Shown in pieces: positions 7,201 to 20,000 of a DNA stretch of 64,000 nt. The notes below the pieces were generated by a model. It was not told the DNA's origin and made no database searches. It saw nothing but the letters and a program-made list of their open reading frames with translations. The stretch comes from a virus, in IMG/VR virus record IMGVR_UViG_3300028392_000059, positions 1-64,000 of that record, one strand, 5' to 3'. Numbering within the stretch: position 1 is the first letter of the stretch; the number at the start of each line of letters is the position of its first letter. The position numbers were made by a program, and so were the translations under genes.

Positions 7201-9853
7201 AAAACGCGTTTACTACTTTTGTAGCTGCTGTGCCAGACGTTAATACGCCGTCAATATACCATTTATATTTAGGTACTTTGTAACCAGTAGGTGTAGCTGT
7301 AAGCGTAATTGTTGATGGTGATAATGTAGTACCAATCGTTTCAAACGAATTGTCTGTAGCTGTAAGCGTAACAGAACGTGTCCAACTATGATCTAAGTCA
7401 ATAGCGTTTGTAGGGTCAGTTGTCGTCATACGCGACATACGACCGTTACTATTTAACACACGAACACCAAAGAATGCACTTGCAGCATCAACAGCAGGTA
7501 GTGTAAATTGAGGTAATACATTTCTACCGATCTCTCGATAGATAGGAGCGCCACTGCTTTCTACATCATCAATACCTGCCTGATGAATATAGAACACATA
7601 ACCTGCAAAATCTTGAAAAGAAACAGGATCGCATTCAATACTACCAGAACTATCAATGTTCGTAGTTGTAGGTTTAACATAGCGCACAGCATTTGTCTGT
7701 GGAATAACCAAGTCATAAAGATTAGGTACATTAATATAAACGTCGTCTTTAACAGCCCAAGCAAGTTGAGAATAATCAAAACGTGATGCTGTGACTTGAC
7801 ATTGGTTATCTTTAACAACTTTTACACTATCAACACGAAGATACAACGGCGTTGTTGCACCGATTTGCATTGTATTACTTTGAAGCTGAATAAAGTCACC
7901 AGGTTCATAATAACGATCAGTAACAGTGTATGTAAATTTGTAGCTAGTAGCGCTTCTACTTGTACGACAAATTTCTTCTGCCTTAGCAAGAGCGTGGTAT
8001 GGATCAGTAACACCCTCAGCAAATAAATTAGTTTCAAGCTGTAAACCGCTATCTTCAAGAACCATTGCATCATAGACAGCTGATGTTTTGTTTACAGTTA
8101 CAAATGTGCTATAAGTAGCATCACGTGATGTCCACAATACTTTAGTAGCTGTAGATATTTTAGCAGCAACACCTTTATTCTCATTACCAGAAGCACTACC
8201 TGATAAAATTATTTGATAAATTTTATCGGCAGTTGTACTACCCATATTAAGCGTAGAAGTGGCAACGTTATCTTTATTTGATGATGTAATAGTTTTCAAC
8301 GTAGTGTTAGATGCATAATCTTTAATAACAATAGAACCACTATTGTCAGCAGCAAAATCAATATTATAAGTTACTACTGTACCTTTAGGAACACGTAATA
8401 AATAGCTAAAGCTTGTTGTGCTACTTTGATCATTCCATACACCATAGTTATTTAAAAGTCTGCCACCATTTTTGCTTTCGTCCCAAGAGCCTACGCCAAA
8501 AGAATATTTAGAACCACCAATACCTTGTAAATAACTAGCGTCGTACTTAGGTGGCCAACTTACAGTATCTTCTTTAAAATTTTCGAATTCATTATGAAAA
8601 TTAACAACAACGTAATTATAACGGTCTTGTGCAGAAGGCCAAGCAATGTCAATATCTTCACCTAGTACAAGATCATCATCAGTAATTGTACCTGCAAGAT
8701 TAATAGCACCATTGTTAGTAGGATATTGTAAAGAAAGCCTATATTGACCACCACTCCAGATAAGACGAGCGTCACCCATAGTAGAAAGTAAAGATTCAAT
8801 GTTTTCACGAACAGGTTTGCTTGTGTCAACAATAATATTACATTCATACAAAGGAAGATCACGCGTTGTTATGGGAGTTGTGCTACGCGTGGGCTGCCAG
8901 AACTTACCACCAACAGTAGCACCAGTCTGTACAATCGTATCACAAACATTAGCTGCTAGTCTGAAAGATTGTAAATCAACTTCTTCCTCAGCAAGCCCTT
9001 TACCATGAATAGGATCAAGAAGGTAATCAAGCAAACAATACGCAGGGTTGTTCTTGTAAGTACGAGTTGTTGATAACACGTTTGATGTGTTAATTGTACG
9101 TACTTTACGACCTTCAATTAGTGTTTGAACAGAAGGTACACCAGAAAACTGAGGATTATCCCGATCGAGACGAACAACAGCAGACATATACGCCATATTT
9201 GTAAACAGCGCATCATTACGGTCGCCAAAGTTAGCTGCAATAATACTATCAACTTCACCACCATCGTAGTGATAGTCAAGACGCATTGCAGCTTTAATAC
9301 CGTCATGTTTCTTAGCATTGGTTGTTTCTTCAATAGAGCCATACGTACCAAGGCCTGAATCATCAATATATCGAGAACCATCAATAATAACGTCCTTAGC
9401 ACTATTGATAGGGCCTGCACAAAGCACTTGCTGAAAGAACATATACTCATTCTTACCGCCCTGTGCACTTGCATCAAGGTAGCCGCCTGTTCGTGCAGCT
9501 ACAGCACCAGTGTTATAAACATAATCATCGTAGCCTGTACCCCAACGACTATAACCGTAATTATAAGCACCGTAGCCTCTAGAGCCTGTTGCAAATGTAG
9601 TATCTGCGTTAGATGCTACATATGTATACGCAGACGAGGTATTATGATACACACGTGTACCACCAATAAGTGCACGTCCATATACAATAGGTACATACTC
9701 AGCTTGTCCCTCTGTTACAACTTCAAAACCCTTACGAGCGTCAGCGGCAGCAAGAGCGGCAGCTTTCATCTTCTTGGCTTGAATAATTGAGTATACAGTA
9801 GACGCAGCTGCTACAACGAAAGATATAATAGCAATAATAAGTTCTAAACCCAT
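4223..9853 (-). CDS. Tail tip / host specificity protein (gpJ-like) with fiber C-terminus
   Basis: An 1876-aa tail-tip protein that should bind the receptor. A hydrophobic N-terminus (residues 2-25) is followed by a glycine/tyrosine-rich stretch, then the large central-fiber region typical of gpJ. Two fibronectin III-like modules lie near residues 940-1020 and 1035-1120 (YYFRVRAVDDAGN; YYYWLKSVDYVGN). GSITADQL-type repeats follow, and the end (MQWGML...FSWIAIGY) resembles the gp53-like fiber C-terminal domain. Start at 9853 overlaps the upstream stop (TAATG) with GGGGA upstream. Followed by the assembly chaperone. Confidence 0.85.
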   Translation of the reverse strand: MGLELIIAIISFVVAAASTVYSIIQAKKMKAAALAAADARKGFEVVTEGQAEYVPIVYGRALIGGTRVYHNTSSAYTYVASNADTTFATGSRGYGAYNYGYSRWGTGYDDYVYNTGAVAARTGGYLDASAQGGKNEYMFFQQVLCAGPINSAKDVIIDGSRYIDDSGLGTYGSIEETTNAKKHDGIKAAMRLDYHYDGGEVDSIIAANFGDRNDALFTNMAYMSAVVRLDRDNPQFSGVPSVQTLIEGRKVRTINTSNVLSTTRTYKNNPAYCLLDYLLDPIHGKGLAEEEVDLQSFRLAANVCDTIVQTGATVGGKFWQPTRSTTPITTRDLPLYECNIIVDTSKPVRENIESLLSTMGDARLIWSGGQYRLSLQYPTNNGAINLAGTITDDDLVLGEDIDIAWPSAQDRYNYVVVNFHNEFENFKEDTVSWPPKYDASYLQGIGGSKYSFGVGSWDESKNGGRLLNNYGVWNDQSSTTSFSYLLRVPKGTVVTYNIDFAADNSGSIVIKDYASNTTLKTITSSNKDNVATSTLNMGSTTADKIYQIILSGSASGNENKGVAAKISTATKVLWTSRDATYSTFVTVNKTSAVYDAMVLEDSGLQLETNLFAEGVTDPYHALAKAEEICRTSRSATSYKFTYTVTDRYYEPGDFIQLQSNTMQIGATTPLYLRVDSVKVVKDNQCQVTASRFDYSQLAWAVKDDVYINVPNLYDLVIPQTNAVRYVKPTTTNIDSSGSIECDPVSFQDFAGYVFYIHQAGIDDVESSGAPIYREIGRNVLPQFTLPAVDAASAFFGVRVLNSNGRMSRMTTTDPTNAIDLDHSWTRSVTLTATDNSFETIGTTLSPSTITLTATPTGYKVPKYKWYIDGVLTSGTAATKVVNAFSDSAIKHYSVVVYETTSSFTSTADTPIFSIKQGTDLTADTVAPAIPALATTPITPLVEVDFYGYRSVTCAFDWDPVSDSDLNHYEIDMRETSTGTWAPLGTTPADVTSIATKNLKLKTAYYFRVRAVDDAGNRSAYSSIATLAAVVDNTAPAAPSNISAASAFRSNILTWTNDTATDLDRVDIYRSLTSGSPVKIGSVKVSPSTATVANYGSFIDSNLDGTLAYYYWLKSVDYVGNQSSYSTRIGPINVTSVDTTDFVQGLEPVKSVTTLPSPTGYTGPKILYNTTNGKIYRYSSGAWTTATDTGDLIGNSIDATLFASSIKPVELFTSLTAAGTDYTNGRMVYLTGAKRLYRADGTQFVDTADATQIIGQLVAGQIAAGAITTDQLAASSVVTSKLAIIDTFNLIQDAMFQDRSTDPVSGTDAFWDMGNTTCRYSGPTGSVPVAMATPSAIYSPTVLTAGSSTIVTSRSDRIAVEGGSWVRLFCKNRVGSTFNGASSIRLTWYSSDGTTQVIPSATLADGSPSSIPSGVTDSLIDTGNRHVLRTTTWDYRTTPKSGTSNYNLECKIYVPATACFVKVEFVFYANGTAALASYAAYGGIKLMRANGSEMIVDGSITADQLAVNCVTADKIFAGAISASKIAGEAITASKIKISASNLVADPTFIDSDFWLITRTDIGGYIPFQANTWQTDNTIITGYEYLGTNYAVLDASTLDTAAKNTRHSIRNGILHYPQGMTDVKPSTQYEWKAAAYNTSNQTLSVYAQFFKADGTVISSTALTWATNTAGVKSIALTTPANATQVRFGVYNAGTTTMSGVMRIGALSLREAVGGNLIVNGSITADHILANSITGDQLSLTGSLITTTAQIGDAVITGAKIKNLEVTRIKLSSDAVASSSNAANGYLELANGSIMQWGMLGGSSYSYPEGEYDINFPLTFPNACLMAMSQVLGTGSTGSDGDYWGQTNKNWTTSGFKAVMQTGWSGKYALGFSWIAIGY

Positions 9854-10440
9854 TACGAGCGTCCCCACTTAAGAATTAGTGTCCCGGAACCTTCGTAGAT
9901 TTGATCACAGCAGCCATCATTTGGGTCATTACCGCGTATAACGTCTCTACTAAGATACAAGCCTTTACGCATATCAAGAGATAGCATAGGACTTGCACAC
10001 GATATATTAAATAATGATTCACCAATCTCATCTGTTGTTATTTTAGAGGAAGCGCCATCAATGCGACCTTTATAAACAACAAGAGAATCTACGATATTAA
10101 GTAAAGGTAATCCTGTTGCAGGATCAATAAAGCCAAGACGAGCTTCTACAAGCTTACCAACATAAACGTTGTCAGCTTGTGCAGCACTGTCAAATGTGTT
10201 ATCAGCTAAGATAATTTTATATTGTTCGCGATCTACTGTAGTGCTAAGCTGCGGTGGATCAACTGAAACAATAAAATCATCAGCCACATACACAATATTA
10301 TTTGACATTGTCATAGTAGAGTGGTGCGTGGTAGACGCCCTAAAGAGACTACCATCACCATTTTTAATCCAAAGATTGTAAAAGATTTGACCCTGATTTG
10401 CAGCCAGAATGTTTTTGATATTAGTGCTAAATGTAAGCAT
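9853..10440 (-). CDS. Tail assembly / tip protein (DUF2163-like)
   Basis: A 195-aa protein between the tape-measure-proximal tail gene and the gpJ-like gene. The central segment (VVYKGRIDGASSKITTDE, then a strand with SLFNISCASP) and the C-terminal CCDQIYEGSG resemble tail-assembly proteins of the DUF2163 kind, which carry a 'GrIdg' strand and late cysteines. It probably joins the distal tail and the tip. Family assignment is tentative. Confidence 0.55.
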   Translation of the reverse strand: MLTFSTNIKNILAANQGQIFYNLWIKNGDGSLFRASTTHHSTMTMSNNIVYVADDFIVSVDPPQLSTTVDREQYKIILADNTFDSAAQADNVYVGKLVEARLGFIDPATGLPLLNIVDSLVVYKGRIDGASSKITTDEIGESLFNISCASPMLSLDMRKGLYLSRDVIRGNDPNDGCCDQIYEGSGTLILKWGRS

Positions 10441-11033
10441 TATACTTTCTCTATCAGTTTTACAGTCCCAACATCCATTAGCATAGCATCGTCATACACC
10501 ATACCTGTTACAGTATCTGTATCATAATAGCATGACATGACAACATTATCTCGATGTTGAAATGTATTAGCATTTTGTGCTACTCGAAGTGTTGGAAATA
10601 TATTTAATGACCCTGTGCCGTTCAAATCAGCGGTAGTCATATAAATTTTAGAATGATTTGTGAACTTGATAAAAGTACCACGAGGAATTAACCCTGTGTT
10701 ACCTGCAACCGTAACAGCACTAGCACCTGCTGCGCCAGTACATGTTGGATTACTTGTCGAAGTACGTGCTTTTAATACGCCAGTGTTTTGAGGTACTAAA
10801 ATTGTAATTACTTCAGAATGCCCATTCACCACAAGATGCGCCATTAAATTTTGCGCACCGACCGTAAGAGGCTCAAGTTTGGTTTCTAACTCCCAACGTT
10901 GAGCACTCCTACGACCGATATTTCTCTTAAGGGAAAGGGTATCCGAAATAAAAACAGGCACATTAGAACGCATTGTCATCGGAGTAACAAATTGCGCAAT
11001 TACTGTACTGTTTTCATAGATACCGTAAGGCAT
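10440..11033 (-). CDS. Minor tail protein, probable distal tail protein
   Basis: A 197-aa β-rich protein directly after the tape measure gene (stop and start share base 11033), the position of distal tail proteins such as λ gpM or Dit. The N-terminus has a strand-rich fold and RRSAQRWELETKLEPL; the middle is Thr/Gly/Ala-rich. Function is inferred from position. Confidence 0.6.
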   Translation of the reverse strand: MPYGIYENSTVIAQFVTPMTMRSNVPVFISDTLSLKRNIGRRSAQRWELETKLEPLTVGAQNLMAHLVVNGHSEVITILVPQNTGVLKARTSTSNPTCTGAAGASAVTVAGNTGLIPRGTFIKFTNHSKIYMTTADLNGTGSLNIFPTLRVAQNANTFQHRDNVVMSCYYDTDTVTGMVYDDAMLMDVGTVKLIEKV

Positions 11034-14000
11034 TACTTATACCCTTTTTCCTTGTTATGTGCGTTAACACCAGCCGCGATTTGCGGAAGTAGATTGTAGA
11101 TTTCAGCTCTAGTTTGACGACTGATATCGCCTGTAATACCAAGATTAATTTCAGTTTTACCGCCATCAGCTTTAGCTGTAAGTTTAGACTGATCAATTGT
11201 AGACATTGTAGGCAATGCAAGTATAGGTGCACCTAAGTTATTACCGCTAGCAGGGCCACCTTTAGCAAGCTTAGTGATCGTACCACTGTTGATAGCTCTT
11301 AAAAGATTACCATGCTTCTTTGTAGCCTTAGCATTTACAACAAATTCACCATCAGACAACATTGCTGGAATGCTATCACTTGTGCCAGTTCCCGGACCGC
11401 TCACGTGGCCGCCATCAGCAAAGAAGGAACCAATCAGAGTCCCAAAGAGAGCACCAAGACCGCCAGCGGCACCCGCAAGTCCACCCATGCCGCCTCCAGC
11501 GCCTCCGAGACTCTTACCAATACCCTTTGTGAGTGTATCAGTGCTTGTCTTAAAAGTATCACCTAAACCCTTGGTAAGTGCATCGGTACTACTACCAAAC
11601 GTACTCCCAAGAACGTCAGCACCATCTGTAAGACTGCCAGTAATATCACCACCAAGTGCTGCACCACCTTTACCAAGCAAACCACCAATACCGTTTGAGA
11701 TAGGCGCAATAGAACCAGACATATCAGGAAGACTGGTTAAGCTATTACCAAGCGCACCAAAATCACTTGTAAGATTACTACCAACATCAGGAAGACCTGC
11801 AAGGCTCATAGCACCACTACCACTAGGATCAAGACCCTGGCCAAATGTCCAAGGAGTTTTACTGCTAGCGTCAAATGCTGATACAGTATCAAACAATGAA
11901 CCTACACCTGAAGTGTCTTGCTTTTGACCACCAAAAATACTACCATCAAACACACCTTTAATAGCTTTTGTAATGAAGCCATTTTCACCTGTAATAGAAT
12001 CAGTCATGCTATTTACAATTGTGTGAAGAATATCACTAGAAAGACCATCAAAGATTGTTTTAAAGAAATCACCCTTACCTGTGAAAGCATCGTAAAGTGC
12101 TGTTTTAAGATTAGAGTCAAGGCTGGTTGCAATGGTGTCACCAAGCTTCTTGAAGATACTATCAGCGTTTAAGATACTATTTGAAAACTTGTCAAGGTCT
12201 TCACGCATATCTTTAAGCTGTTTTGCCAACTTGTCTGTAGGCAGACCATTAGCAACTGCAGTATCAATCTCTTCCATCTTAGCACGAATATCATCAGCAG
12301 CCTTGTTCAGCTTAATTTGCTGCTTAGGCGACGCTGCAATACGTGTAGCTTCAGGAATTAAATCAGCACGACCTGCAGCAAGTTTATGATCACGAGCAGC
12401 AAGTAATGCATCAGACGCTCTAAACAGGTCATGAGGCTTATTCGCATAATCAATAGGCTTAGGTGTATCTATTGTAGCAATCTGTGGATCAGCTGTAGAT
12501 GTTTGGCGAGTATCTGCAAAACCAAAATGAATATGATTTTTATGGCTCTTATCGTTAATACCATGTGGTCCCATATCAGGACCAAATACTTGCTTAGTAC
12601 CGCCAGCATTATAACGTGGCTTGATACCATACTTAGCAAGAGCAGCTTCTACAGCCTTTGTTGTAAGACGAACACCCGGAACACTAAAGTCTAAAGCATG
12701 CGGATCAGGCCCATAATGATCTGATACATTACCGTCTGCAGTAAGCCTTTTATGTTTAGCAGGATCTTTGATGATAGCAGTTGGCCATTCAGCTTTAATA
12801 GCCGACGCTACGTCTTTTGCAGTAAGTGTTGTGGTTTCACTAGTATTAAGTTTACCAAGAAGAGCTTTAGTATTATCTTCAGTAGCCTTAGTGTTCTTAT
12901 CAAGAGGCGTAGCAAGGAAATCTTTGAGGTCTTGCCCAAATTCCGTTTTGAACAATTCTTCAAAACTCTTACGTAAAGCTTCTAGATCAGCACCAGGTTT
13001 AAGAAAGGCATCGTTAATGATCTTACCAAGTCCGGGTGTAAGATTAGGAAGTTCCAAAGCCTTGCTAAAGAAGTCAGTATTAACAGCGTCACTTGTGATC
13101 TTTTTACGTTGATCTTGAGGAAGCTTATTAAATTGACGTTCATTTAAATCAAAGTTAGGGAAGATTTCCTTGATCTTAGCAAGACCAGTTTTAGCGCCAC
13201 GCTCCCAAGCATCAGCAAAGCTATTTGAAATGTCGCTAAACAATGAAATGTATTCGCCAGTTTGTTTAAGCTTACGCGCAAAAGCAAACGAACTAACACC
13301 CGCATCAGCAAACGCTTGAAGCTTAGCTTTTACAGCATCAGCAGCGTTAGCAAGGTACGCAGAAAATTGAACACCAAAAACACCAGTGTTAACAGCATCA
13401 AGTGATGTGCTAAAAGCTTCATTAATACGCTCAGCATACTTGTCAGCTGAAATAGTAAGCTTTTGAAGCATAACATCACGTTCACGCTCAAGCTTTAACG
13501 CCTCAGCCTGAAGTTGGATAGCTTCTTGAAGATTACTAGTGTCATCAGCCTTTAACTTCTTAAGTTGAATTTTCTTATCAAGCTCAACAAGCTGTTGTAA
13601 CTGCTGCGTATCAATACGAGCAATAGTAGCTGCATCAGTAAGTCCACTACGAGAAAGACTATCAAAGAAACCCTTACCGGTGTTACTAAAAGATGCCACA
13701 AGCTTTTCACGAATTTTACCAAGCAACTCGGCTTTCTTTGTGAGTAAGCTAGACACATCTTGAGTAGGTGCGGCCTTCTTTAAGGCTTCTTCAATTTTAT
13801 GAATTTCAGCAGCAACACTAGAAACATTAGAACGTGCATCTTGGCTTAAACGAGCAAAACTAAGAGCATTGATTTCAATACCAGCTTCATTAATATCAGC
13901 AAGTAATTCTTTAAAACCATAACGATCTTTATGTCGGCTTTCACCACCACTCTTTGTACCTAACGCACTCAGTGCCACTTGTGCTTGTGCAGCTTTGTTG

Positions 14001-17000
14001 GCATTTTCAGTGAGGCTATCCGAAGCCATTTTAATGTACTTAGGATCAACCTTGCCCTGATTGTCGTTAATATACTTCTGCTGTGAGTAAGCATTAACAT
14101 TAGCATCACTGATTGTCTTCTGAAGCTTAAGTGCTTTTGTAGAACGTACATTGCTGCTAAGAATGTTAGGATCAGTAATACCTGCAAGACTTGCGCCTGC
14201 AGCACCACTAATACCATTATCGGTGATTGTTTGAATAGAACGACTTAAAGCGTTTGCAGATGCAATCTTAAGATCGTAAGTATCAGAAATAACTTGGCGA
14301 AGTTTAGCTTGATAATTCTCTAAAGCAGATGGATCACTACCTAGTTTATTTAAGGCGTTATTAGCATCTACAGAGGCTACGTTTACTTCTTGAATTTTCT
14401 GAGTAAGATCAACAATATCTTTTGTTGGTAAATTAATATACTCAGACATACTAAGAGTAGGTACGTCAAACTTCTGAAGAGCAGAATTAATACCTTCAAG
14501 ACTAAAATCTTTAGGTGCCATTTTCTGAAGTGACAGACGAGCATCATTAGCTTTGTTACGTAAATCTTGAAGATAAGCAGGAGCAGCATCCGACGGTGCA
14601 CTATCAAGCTCAGCTTTAAGACGTAAATATTCACTAGAAGCTTCTGAAAAAGCTTTAGACGCTTTGTCACCAGAAATCTTAAATGCAGTCAATGCATCAA
14701 CAGAAACAGAACCACCAAGAGCGCCACTTTGCTGTTGTGCTTGAGTACCAAGTAAGAGATCGTTAGTGTTAATGTCAATAAGAGCTTTAGCACTTGCTTC
14801 CGTGCTTGCAAGACGTTCTTGAGCAAACTTACGAGCAGATAATGTAGACGAGTCTTGAAAAGCTTTTTGAGCTTCTAAATGCTGGTCTGCATACAGTTTA
14901 TATTGTGCAAGATCTTTATCAAGACCGTTAAATTTAGACATGTCATTAGCACTAAAACCAATACCAAGATTAGCAGCATCTGTGCCAACTGATTTTAAGC
15001 GTTCAGTTTGTTTAGCAATATCAAGTTGATGTTTACCAAGATCAACAACAGCTTTAGCAGCCTTAATCTTAGCAAGGCCTGCTTGGTCTGCGATAGTTTT
15101 CTCACGAAGACTACGTTTAATAAAGTCAGCTTGGCTATTATCACCCTCGTAGCTACGATAGCCTTCACGTGTAGTTTTAAGAACTCGCGCGCTAGCTTCA
15201 TTAAACTTCTTTGCAGCGATATCATAATTTACTTGAGCTTGTGACTTATTTACTGCATCAGGATTAGCTTGATCATACGCAAGCCTAGCTTTACTCTTTG
15301 TAGGTTCATATGCGCCAGGCTTAGCAAACTTATAGTACTTTTCAGCTTCTTTAGAAATGGCAGCATCAAAAGTATTATAGCGTTGCGCTTGTGCAATCGA
15401 AGGATCTTTGATACGATCACGCACTCCATCGTACAACGAAGAAATACCGCTACCAAGACCTGTAAGTACATCAATAACAGATGTAACACCTGTAACGTCT
15501 TGCACAAACTTACTAATATCTGAATTCAAAAACGTTTTAGCAAGATTAAGAAAACCAATACCAAGCTGTTCAGCAGCCCACGCAAGTCCACCTACAACAG
15601 CCGCTGTATCAACATACAGTTCATGCCCAACAAGCTTCATTGCATCAGAAATACCTTTACCCATTTTGTAGAAGACGGCCTCAACGAAACCATCACCACC
15701 GGGACCAAAGATAAGTCGACTAAAGTTACCTGTTAACGAACTATCACCACCGGCAATATTCTGTTGAGCAGCAGCGACACGCTGTTGTGTAACCTCATTA
15801 CCAGTTTTACGATTAGGATCAATTGTAGCGTATCTAGCAAGGCGATCAAGAACTTCATTATATTGTGCTTGCGCAAGAAGCTTAGTCTCTTCATTATTAC
15901 CACTCTTTGCTTTCTCAGCAAGATTAGCAAAGGCGTCTTGCGCTGTTTTTAAGTAACTATCAAGAGCAGCTTGCTCATCAGCTGACAATTTACCTAAGTC
16001 AATATTTTGAAGTTCATTAGCATAGTTAAAATCTTGACCAGCAACTTTATTTTTACCGTAATCAGTAGCAAGCTTGCTAGATTTACCAACGTCAGTTTTA
16101 GCTTCAACACCAAAAAGACCAAGGACATTATCGCCAAGCCATTTAATATTGTCACTAAACTTGTCGAAGGGGCCAATAAAACCTACAAAAGCAGCAGCAA
16201 GTAATGCACCTGTTACAGCAATAGGTACCCAAACGTCAGCAGTAACACCTAATACTACTTCTACTAAACCAGCAAATGCGCCCCATACAAGACGACCTGC
16301 TCCAAGTAGCATTGCACCAAAACCACCAAGCATACCAAGCAAAGGCTTAAGAAGCTTACCAAACGAAGCACTGATACCACCTGCAGCGCCTGCAGCAATA
16401 TTATCTGTAACAGCGCCTTCAACAGCGCTTACAGGATTTGCTTTATTAGGTTTAGCAATATTCTTAAGAACATCAGCAAGTTTACTAACACCACCAAGCG
16501 CATTTTCAACTGTCATTGCAGCCCAAAATGCTTTAACAGCTTTCATTCGTTCACCCCACCATGCGGTAGAGAAGATTGGTGAAGCTGTGATAGTCCCTAT
16601 GTACGTTTTGACATCAGCAGTAGCAGCTTTCCAGCCAGCAGCATTTGCGCCGGGAACAAGGGATTTGGTAAGTTCAGCACGTTTAGTAGCAAGTTCAGTA
16701 GCCTGATCAGCATTAATCTGTTTAATAAAGCCAGTGCGTGAAGGAAGCCCTTGTGCTTTACGATCTTTCTTTGAAATCTTATCGTAATCGTCAAGAGCAT
16801 ACATTTTCTTTTCGCGCTGTAAAGACTTAAAATCTTCTAATTTGCCACCAACAGAATCATTGATGAATGAATTCTTCGTTGATTTAAAAGTAGAGAAACC
16901 TTTCCATACAGCAGAAAGACCACGCAATGCAGCAGTCAGCACAAGCGTAGATACAGCAATTGTACCAATGCTAGAACCAAGGTTACTAAAGGCACCACTT

Positions 17001-20000
17001 GCAGAAACAGCAGCCTGTGCAGTCCCAGCAAGGCCAATAGTAACACTAATCGCAGCAGCAACAAGAAATAACTTGCTCTTAAGTAATGTACCAAGGCTCT
17101 TAAAGTAAGGCTCAACAAAAGCAAAGAACCTAATCATACTTGCCTTAAGTCCGGAAAGAGTATTTGCAATTAGTTCTACAAACGTAGCACCAATAATAGC
17201 ACTTCCAGACTTGATGATAGCAACAAGTTTGATCAGTTTTTCTTTTGTAGACTTACTAATATCACCAACGGATAATGTAGGCGTAATGTTAGTGCCTTTT
17301 ACACTATCTTTCAAATTACGGAAAGACTTCTTAAAATCTGTCTTTTCAAAAGTAGGAATACCACCAGCATTACCCGTTTGTCGCGTAAACAACATGCTTT
17401 TGAGATCAATTTCACCAGCAGCATACCGTTTACGATTAGCAATAATATTATCAAAGACATTCTTGAAGTCATTCTTTACTTCATCAAGTGCCTTTGCGAT
17501 TGGCCCTTTCTGACGACGAGTAGATGCAGACAACGAAGTAAAAATACCGTCAAAAGAATTTGTAAATTTATCTATAGCAGTTTGTGGAAGAGCAGCGTGA
17601 ACTAGTGCAGAGCCAAGTGTACCAACAACGTCACCAACAAGCTTAAGACCTATTGACGAAACGTCTTTAAGAAACCTAGCACCACCGTCTTTACCAAATA
17701 TTGCAATGGCAAGAAAAGGAATAGCTGCTTGACTTACTTCAGTAAGTTTAAATGCATCTGTAAAGCCAAGAGAAATGATACCAGCAGCAAGCGCCGCAAA
17801 CTTAGGCTCATCAAAGAAATCTGTAGCTAGACGCTTAGTGATATTGAGCTTGGACGCATTACCAATTAATGGTCCTGCATAACCTTGAAACAATGCATTA
17901 AAAATACCAGCTTTAGGTGCTCGCTTTTCTGTACCTGGACGACCAAAGATAACAGTGAAGATATCTTTAAACTTCATACCAGAGAATTTAGCATATGCAA
18001 GTGCAATTGCTGCAATAGAACCAATAACACCGTTTGAAAAGATTGGAATGAGATTATCAAAGAAGTTTAGTGGACCTTGCAGAGCAGGTACTAAACCAAC
18101 TAAAAAGCTCTCAAGAATACGCGGAAGTGCTTTACCAACAAGAATAATATCTTCAAGCATTGCAGTAAATAAATGCTTAGCAAATTCTGCACCAATCTTA
18201 CCTGCAGCATCACCGATGCTAGGGGCAAGCTTTGCAACGGCACCGCCAGTTGCTGTGTCAATAACGCTAAGTAAATACCCAATGGCAAATACTTTTCCAA
18301 CACCTTCAGATTTAACTAAAGCAAATGCAGCATAAAGAATAGATACAAAACTATTTGCAATATTTTTAGCAGACTCACCCCAATTAATAGACTTGATTGT
18401 AAATGCAATTTCAGAGAAAGAAGAACCAAATTTACCAGCAAATGTTTGTACTTTTTCTAAAAGCTTCTTAAAGACATTAATGATAAAGTCTTTAAATTTA
18501 CCGATGTAATCTGTAGACGATGATAAACGAGTAGTGTGCTTGTTTACACCATCAACAAGATCGGGCCAGTAGGAGTGACCAACAACTTTATCCCAGATGT
18601 CATAAAAGACACCCTTTACATAAGTGCCAAACTTTTGAATGCGAGATTCTACACCACCAAGATGTGAGTTAGCATAGTTAAGCAGAGACTTAAACATCTG
18701 AATAACATAACCAATAGCAGCATTAGCAGCATTTTTCAAGCTATCAAAAACAGCACCGTAATCGATTGTAGTGAGTTGTTTGTAAATTTCTGAAGCAACA
18801 CCTGTAAAGACACCAACAACACCTGCAGCAATAGACTTCAAAAGACCTAAAACAATACCGACGATAGCTTTACCAAGGCCCTTAGAATAACCGTCCAGTG
18901 AAGACGATTTTTCTACAATGCCTGTAAATAGAGAAGCTAGACCTTTTGTGCCAGCTACAATACCATCTACTAAGCTTTTACCAAAAGCAACACCACGTTT
19001 AAAGCTAAAGGAAGCCTTAAAGGTATCACTAACAGTCTTCAAAACAACATACAAACTAACTTTGATGTTATAGATGAATTTAGAAAGGTCAGGTGCAATT
19101 AAGTCGTCGTACAAACGTTTAGCCGCATCGCCAGCAAGACGGAAATACTGCGCAAGGCGGTCAAGGCGTGTATCACGAATACGAATAAGCTGATTGTCAA
19201 TAAGGCCAAGTTTGATTAAGAATGTCTGAGCGGGCCATACCCAACTCTTAAAAAGAACACGCTCTTTTTCTTTAAAGATGTAATCCCAGTTATCAAGTCG
19301 AATAAGATGATTGTCAATAATGTCATTAACTTTAGATAAATTAGCAGCAAATTCTACAATACTACGCGATTTAAATAAATCAACAAGAGCACGACCAGCA
19401 AAGTTATCGCTGAAAGAGCCTAATGTAAGAGTTTCAGCAACAGCCTCAAGAGAGCGATTTAATGGAAGCAGTGATTTGTAAATAAACACATCAACAGCTT
19501 TACCGCTCTTTGCAAAATTAGCAATGATTGTTTCTTTAAAACGAACAAAAGGTAAAGTAATGTATGGAACTGTACGTGCAATATTACGCACAAAGATTTC
19601 GAATGTACGTGCAAATTGCGCAAGTGTATCAACAATTGCTTCAACACTCTTACGAGTATCACCAACATCAAAGAAGCTATTTTCCTTAGTTGGCTTCTTT
19701 ACACGAGAGAAAAGTTTTTGAATTAAGTTAGGCGGAACAGCAGCTTCTTGCGACTTACCAAAGAACGCTTTGAATTCTTGCAAAATTAATGCGGACTGCT
19801 TTTTAAGTTCAGTCTTTGTAGAGCTAACGTTAAATACATCACCAATGTTGAATTTATGCTTATTAAGCATATCAAGATTAGCAAGGTAGTTGTTAAAAGC
19901 ATTCTTTACAGTAAGCAGCTTTAGCGTGATGCTATCAGACGAGCCACTAATACCTTTAGCCATGCTTGCAAAGCTAGAGCCAAGCTTACTTGAAAAACCG

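Noticed and set aside
11274-11927. 217-aa Pro-rich plus-strand frame
   Set aside because: It is antisense to the Gly/Ser/Leu-rich end of the tape measure gene and only reflects that composition.
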